From positions 1 to 8,476 of the forward strand of contig JANYDI010000064.1 in assembly GCA_025363695.1 (NCBI GenBank): 8,476 nucleotides of DNA, written 5' to 3'. Position numbers and translations under genes: made by a program. The notes below the pieces were generated by a model. It did not search any database and was not told where the DNA came from. It saw only the letters and a list, made by a program, of their open reading frames with translations. This document shows, one piece after another, positions 5,909 to 8,476 of the stretch (positions within the stretch are counted from its first letter, which is position 1; every line of letters starts with the position of its first letter). This DNA comes from Opitutia bacterium. GTDB taxonomy: Bacteria; Verrucomicrobiota; Verrucomicrobiia; Opitutales; JANYDI01.

Positions 5909-6030
5909 CTAAGGGGCGCTTGCGCCCCTTAGGATCCCCTACAGGTAGCGATTTTTAAAAATGCGAAGCATTTTATAAAAATCGCTACCTGGTAGAATAT
6001 ACTAAGCCCCCCACAGATCCCTTCGGGATC
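5909..6030 (-). repeat. Composite hairpin repeat unit 3, left half (A-B-C)
   Basis: A (5909-5932) is CTAAGGGGCG, CTTG, CGCCCCTTAG. B (5942-5991) has a 15-bp stem CAGGTAGCGATTTTT with its perfect complement at 5977-5991, inner stem AAAATGC/GCATTTT and loop GAA. C (6016-6030) is GATCCC-TTC-GGGATC. The joining words are GGATCCCC (5932-5939) and GAATATACTAAG (5995-6006), the reverse complement of a CTTAGTATATTC form. This half lies directly upstream of ileS, ending 41 bases before its start codon. It is separated from its partner half (6213-6334) by 182 bases that carry the small ORF, whereas the two halves of unit 1 are only 18 bases apart. Confidence 0.92.
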
Positions 6031-6082
6031 GTCAAAGTTTTCCTAGGATGGGAATTTTTGGCCATAAGGCAAGGCATTATTT

Positions 6083-6232
6083 ATGTTAAGTACTAAAGAG
6101 AAATATACCGTCTATATTATTGGATTTTTACTAGGATGTTTATTCTTGAACTTCACACACTATAGACGACGTACGCAGGCCGCTCAAACACAGACCACAC
6201 CTGCATCCAAGCGATCGCGAAGCGATCTGTGA
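6083..6232 (+). CDS. Putative 49-residue single-pass membrane protein
   Basis: I do not recognise a family. This is the only plausible plus-strand gene in the window and it lies between the two halves of repeat unit 3. It starts at the ATG at 6083-6085, with AAGG eight bases upstream (6071-6074), a better ribosome binding site than most neighbours have. The product begins MLSTKEKY, then has one hydrophobic stretch (residues about 8-24, with GFLLGCLFL), then HYRRR at 26-30 and a polar Thr/Gln-rich tail. The positive-inside rule suggests the C-terminus faces the cytoplasm. The last codons (from Arg44) and the TGA stop lie inside hairpin C of the repeat, where CTGTGA stands in place of the usual CTGTGG. 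A chance ORF cannot be excluded at this length, but start, hydrophobic core and basic flank are coherent. The rest of the gap (6031-6082) shows no clear promoter. Confidence 0.5.
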   Translation: MLSTKEKYTVYIIGFLLGCLFLNFTHYRRRTQAAQTQTTPASKRSRSDL

Positions 6233-6334
6233 GGGGCTTAGTATGCCCTCCTCGGTAGCGATTTTTATAAAATGCTTCGCATTTTTAAAAATCGCTACCG
6301 ATAGGGGATCCTAAGGGGCATAAGTGCCCCTTAG
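6213..6334 (+). repeat. Composite hairpin repeat unit 3, right half (C-B-A)
   Basis: C (6213-6227) is GATCGC-GAA-GCGATC. B (6253-6300) has a 14-bp stem CGGTAGCGATTTTT with its complement at 6287-6300, inner stem AAAATGC/GCATTTT and loop TTC. A (6311-6334) is CTAAGGGGCA, TAAG, TGCCCCTTAG. The joining words CTTAGTATGCCC (6237-6248) and GGGGATCC (6304-6311) are both intact. Hairpin A ends only 3 bases before the thrS stop codon on the minus strand. Hairpin C overlaps the 3' end of the small plus-strand ORF and supplies its last residues and stop. The two C hairpins of unit 3 are not the same sequence (GATCGC type here, GATCCC type on the left), unlike unit 1. Confidence 0.92.
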
Positions 6335-6337
6335 CCC

Positions 6338-8179
6338 TTAACCCTTAACACATCCTTCTTTCTCCAAAAACGCCACTACTTCCTCCAAGCCTCGGACGCC
6401 TTCGGCGCTGGGGTTAATGCGGGAACGCAGGGCGACGCTGCGGCTGGAGGCTTCTTTTTCGCCAAGAACAAGTACGTAGGGGACTTTTTGGAGCTCGGCA
6501 CGGCGTATCTTGGCGCCGAGTTTTTCGTTCTGGGCATCCAAATGCGCACGTAAACCCTTGTGCTTCAAGAGCTTAAGGACCTCGTGAGCATAGGGAAGCT
6601 GGGCATCGCTGATGGGGAGCAGACGAACTTGCTCGGGGGCCAGCCAGGCGGGGAAATTACCGGCAAAATGCTCAATGAGCAGCCCGACAAAACGTTCCAT
6701 CGAGCCAAAGGGCGCTCTGTGAATCATGACGGGGCGATGGGCTTCGTTGTCAGGCCCGGTGTAGCTGAGCTTAAAGCGTTCAGGCAGAACGTAGTCAAGC
6801 TGTATGGTGCCCAGTTGCCATTCACGGCCAATGGCATCGCGCACGACAAAGTCAATTTTGGGCCCATAAAAGGCAGCCTCGCCGATTTCCTCACAGTACG
6901 CGACCCCGAGGGTTTTCACAGCACTTCTGAGGGCGTCTTCCGCCTTTTGCCACAAGGCCGGCGTACCCGCGTATTTAGTGGACTCAGGGTCCCTTAGGCC
7001 CACGCGCACGCGGTAATCGTGCATGCCCAAGGTGGTGAATATTTTCTTTACCAAGGCCAAACAGCCGCTGATTTCCTGGCCGATCTGGTCTTCCGTGCAA
7101 AATAAATGGGCATCGTCCTGCGTAAAACCGCGAACCCGCGTCATGCCATTGAGCTCACCCGATTGCTCCCAGCGGTAGACGGTCCCAAATTCGGCCAGGC
7201 GCAAGGGAAGCTCCTTGTACGAACGGGGCTGCGAGGCGTAAATGCGGATGTGCATGGGGCAGTTCATGGGTTTGAGCAGGTAGCCTTCGATCTCCCCAGC
7301 GGCCATAGAGCTCACCAATTCCGCACAGCTGCAGCCTTCCTTGGCCTTGCGACTGAGGAACTCATGCGACAGCAGGGGCGGAAACTGCGCATCCGCATAG
7401 TAGGGGAAATGCCCTGATGTACGGTATAAATCAAGCTTGCCAATATGCGGCGTAAAGACTTCCTGATAGCCCTGGGCATCCAGCTCCTTTTGAATAAAAT
7501 TTTGGAGCTGACGGCGAATAATCGCCCCAGCGGGCTGCCATAAAATCAAGCCTGCACCGACTTGTTCATCAATTAAAAACAGTTCTTGATCGCGTCCAAG
7601 CTTGCGGTGATCGCGTTTCTTGGCCTCCTCGAGCTGCTCCAGGTAAAGATCCAATTCCTTTTGGGTGAAAAAAGCTGTCCCATAAATACGCTGCAACTGG
7701 GAATTGTTTTCGTTGCCTCGGTAATAAACTCCGGAAACCGACATGAGCCTAAAGGCCCCAATTTGCCCCGTGTGCTCAAGGTGCGTACCCGCGCATAGGT
7801 CGATAAACTCGCCATTTTTATAGAACGTAATCGCTTCGTCTTGAGGGATATCCGCCAAGCGCTCCAGCTTATAGGGCTGCTGACGTTCCTCAAAAAAAGC
7901 CCGGGCCTGTGCGCGTGTAACTTCCTCGCACACAAAAGCTTGGCGCTCGCGGATAATCGTCGCCATCTCCTCCTGTATCGCCTCAAGGCGCTCCGGAGTC
8001 AAGGACTCATCCATCGCTATATCGTAGTAAAACCCCGTGGCTGTGGGCGGCCCAATGTCGAGCTTCGCCCGAGGAAAGCGTCTCAAAACGGCCGCAGCCA
8101 GCACGTGCGCGCAAGAATGCCTCAGGCGCTCTAAGGGAGTCATCGTTTTCATAGTTTTTTTAACTTGAGGAATGGCCAC
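6338..8179 (-). CDS. thrS: Threonyl-tRNA synthetase (no TGS domain)
   Basis: This cytosolic class II enzyme charges tRNA-Thr and edits serine. The 613-residue product starts almost directly in the editing domain: HSCAH (residues 21-25) and C129-x3-H133 are its HxxxH and CxxxH motifs. The roughly 60-residue TGS domain of E. coli ThrRS (642 residues) is missing. The catalytic core has SGHFPYY (255-261), an insertion of about 25 residues (267-298), KPMNCPMH with zinc ligand Cys307, motif 2 FGTVYRWEQSGE, GFTQDDAH with zinc ligand His358, MIHRAPFGSMERF with zinc ligand His487, then an anticodon-binding domain from about 515. The longest start is a GTG (8177-8179); in-frame ATGs at 8150-8152 and 8141-8143 are alternatives that keep every motif. 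None has a Shine-Dalgarno sequence. TATATT (minus strand, 8189-8194) is a possible -10 box nine bases before the GTG. Confidence 0.96.
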   Translation of the reverse strand: MAIPQVKKTMKTMTPLERLRHSCAHVLAAAVLRRFPRAKLDIGPPTATGFYYDIAMDESLTPERLEAIQEEMATIIRERQAFVCEEVTRAQARAFFEERQQPYKLERLADIPQDEAITFYKNGEFIDLCAGTHLEHTGQIGAFRLMSVSGVYYRGNENNSQLQRIYGTAFFTQKELDLYLEQLEEAKKRDHRKLGRDQELFLIDEQVGAGLILWQPAGAIIRRQLQNFIQKELDAQGYQEVFTPHIGKLDLYRTSGHFPYYADAQFPPLLSHEFLSRKAKEGCSCAELVSSMAAGEIEGYLLKPMNCPMHIRIYASQPRSYKELPLRLAEFGTVYRWEQSGELNGMTRVRGFTQDDAHLFCTEDQIGQEISGCLALVKKIFTTLGMHDYRVRVGLRDPESTKYAGTPALWQKAEDALRSAVKTLGVAYCEEIGEAAFYGPKIDFVVRDAIGREWQLGTIQLDYVLPERFKLSYTGPDNEAHRPVMIHRAPFGSMERFVGLLIEHFAGNFPAWLAPEQVRLLPISDAQLPYAHEVLKLLKHKGLRAHLDAQNEKLGAKIRRAELQKVPYVLVLGEKEASSRSVALRSRINPSAEGVRGLEEVVAFLEKEGCVKG

Positions 8180-8204
8180 TCGAATGGCAATATAAAAATA
8201 AGGG

Positions 8205-8476
8205 CCAAGGGGCGCCGTGGTCCCCTTAGGATCCCCGAAGGGTGGTTTTAGCGGGACCTTTTGAGTTTATACGGCGTCACCTTCGCGCTCGAGTGCTGTA
8301 GCACACGTCGCGCTAGGTTCCTTGTCTAAACGTCAAAATTCCTCCGCTAAAACCACCCTTCCAAGGCAATTCTAAAAATACACCCGGATCGCGAAGCGAT
8401 CTGTGGGGGGCTTAGTATGTCCTGCCCGATCGGCGATATTTATAAAATGCATCGCATTTTTAAAAATCGCCTATCG
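8205..8476. repeat. Composite hairpin repeat unit 4 (variant, cut by the window end)
   Basis: A (8205-8230) is an imperfect copy: CCAAGGGG pairs with CCCCTTAG with one mismatch. GGATCCCC follows (8229-8236), but the expected left B hairpin is replaced by the long inverted repeat at 8237-8361. The linker TAAAAATACACCCGGATC (8373-8390) matches, in reverse complement, the linker of unit 1 (161-177). C (8387-8401) is GATCGC-GAA-GCGATC. CTTAGTATGTCC is at 8411-8422. The right B begins at 8426 (stem CCGATCGGCGAT, inner stem AAAATGC/GCATTTT, loop ATC) and runs off the edge; it has two stem mismatches against its partner, more than other copies. The final A hairpin is presumably just outside. The unit lies upstream of thrS, starting 25 bases before the GTG. 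Confidence 0.85.
8237..8361. repeat. 125-bp long inverted repeat nested in repeat unit 4
   Basis: The arms GAAGGGTGGTTTTAGCGG (8237-8254) and its exact 18-base complement at 8344-8361 enclose 89 bases. The interior continues the fold imperfectly: TTTTGAGTTTATAC (8259-8272) opposes GTCTAAACGTCAAAA (8324-8338), ACCT (8279-8282) opposes AGGT (8315-8318), and GTGCT-GT-AGCAC (8293-8304) is a terminal hairpin. TCGCGCT occurs as a direct repeat on both sides (8283-8289 and 8308-8314). The element occupies exactly the place of hairpin B between GGATCCCC and the linker. No reading frame of useful length lies within it. It could be a MITE-like insertion, a different B-type module, or a structured RNA; no clear target-site duplication is visible. 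Confidence 0.8.

Noticed and set aside
6211..6218. GCGATCGC, the cyanobacterial HIP1 octamer, at the edge of hairpin C.
   Set aside because: Only this copy has the full octamer; the other C hairpins have different outer flanking bases, and the genes do not look cyanobacterial.
8238..8258. AGGGTGGTTTTAGCGG resembles the T-box consensus AGGGTGGNACCGCG near a tRNA synthetase gene.
   Set aside because: It is on the plus strand while thrS is read on the minus strand, and it pairs perfectly with a segment 90 bases away as an inverted repeat instead of forming a T-box antiterminator.

Overview
The window reads as a bacterial chromosome core-gene segment. Every conserved gene is on the minus strand, so transcription runs from high to low coordinates: thrS (threonyl-tRNA synthetase), ileS (isoleucyl-tRNA synthetase), a DksA/TraR-like protein with a Lys/Ala-rich tail, lspA (signal peptidase II), rplM (L13), rpsI (S9), and finally the 5' end of a tRNA-Leu that leaves the window at its left edge. 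The order ileS - dksA-like - lspA - rplM - rpsI, the basic-tailed DksA homologue with a mostly cysteine-free finger, and the HxGT form of the IleRS signature all remind me of Verrucomicrobiota, perhaps the Opitutia class. This is from memory of gene order and protein style, not a search, so the lineage is only a moderate-confidence inference.

Layout: 1-25 partial tRNA-Leu; 41-306 composite repeat unit 1; 315-1710 rpsI, rplM and lspA, tightly packed; 1703-2782 dksA-like gene, overlapping lspA by 8 bases; 2883-3105 repeat unit 2; 3111-5867 ileS; 5909-6334 repeat unit 3, split by a 49-codon plus-strand ORF (6083-6232) for a predicted small membrane protein; 6338-8179 thrS; 8205-8476 repeat unit 4, cut by the window end and carrying an unusual 125-bp long inverted repeat.

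The genes are translation and envelope housekeeping: two tRNA charging enzymes, two ribosomal proteins usually encoded together, a probable RNA-polymerase-associated regulator, and the peptidase that matures lipoproteins. None looks broken. Notable variants are a ThrRS with no TGS domain, an IleRS with HVGT in place of HIGH and one zinc cysteine replaced by serine, and a general lack of Shine-Dalgarno sequences.

The unusual content is intergenic. Four of the gene boundaries are filled by one family of structured repeats. Each half-unit holds three hairpins: A (CTAAGGGG...CCCCTTAG, about 10 bp), B (a roughly 14-16 bp stem plus an AAATGC/GCATTT inner stem) and C (GATCSC-loop-GSGATC, where S is C or G). 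Between them lie conserved unpaired words GGGGATCC (B to A) and CTTAGTATGCC (C to B). Two half-units face each other, so each boundary is a large palindrome A-B-C...C-B-A. The stems differ between copies by paired, compensating changes. The outer A hairpin lies only 3-8 bases beyond the stop codon of the upstream gene, and the other A hairpin lies 15-100 bases before the next gene. This leaves little room for ordinary promoters outside the repeats. This repeat family is the best candidate here for an undescribed system.
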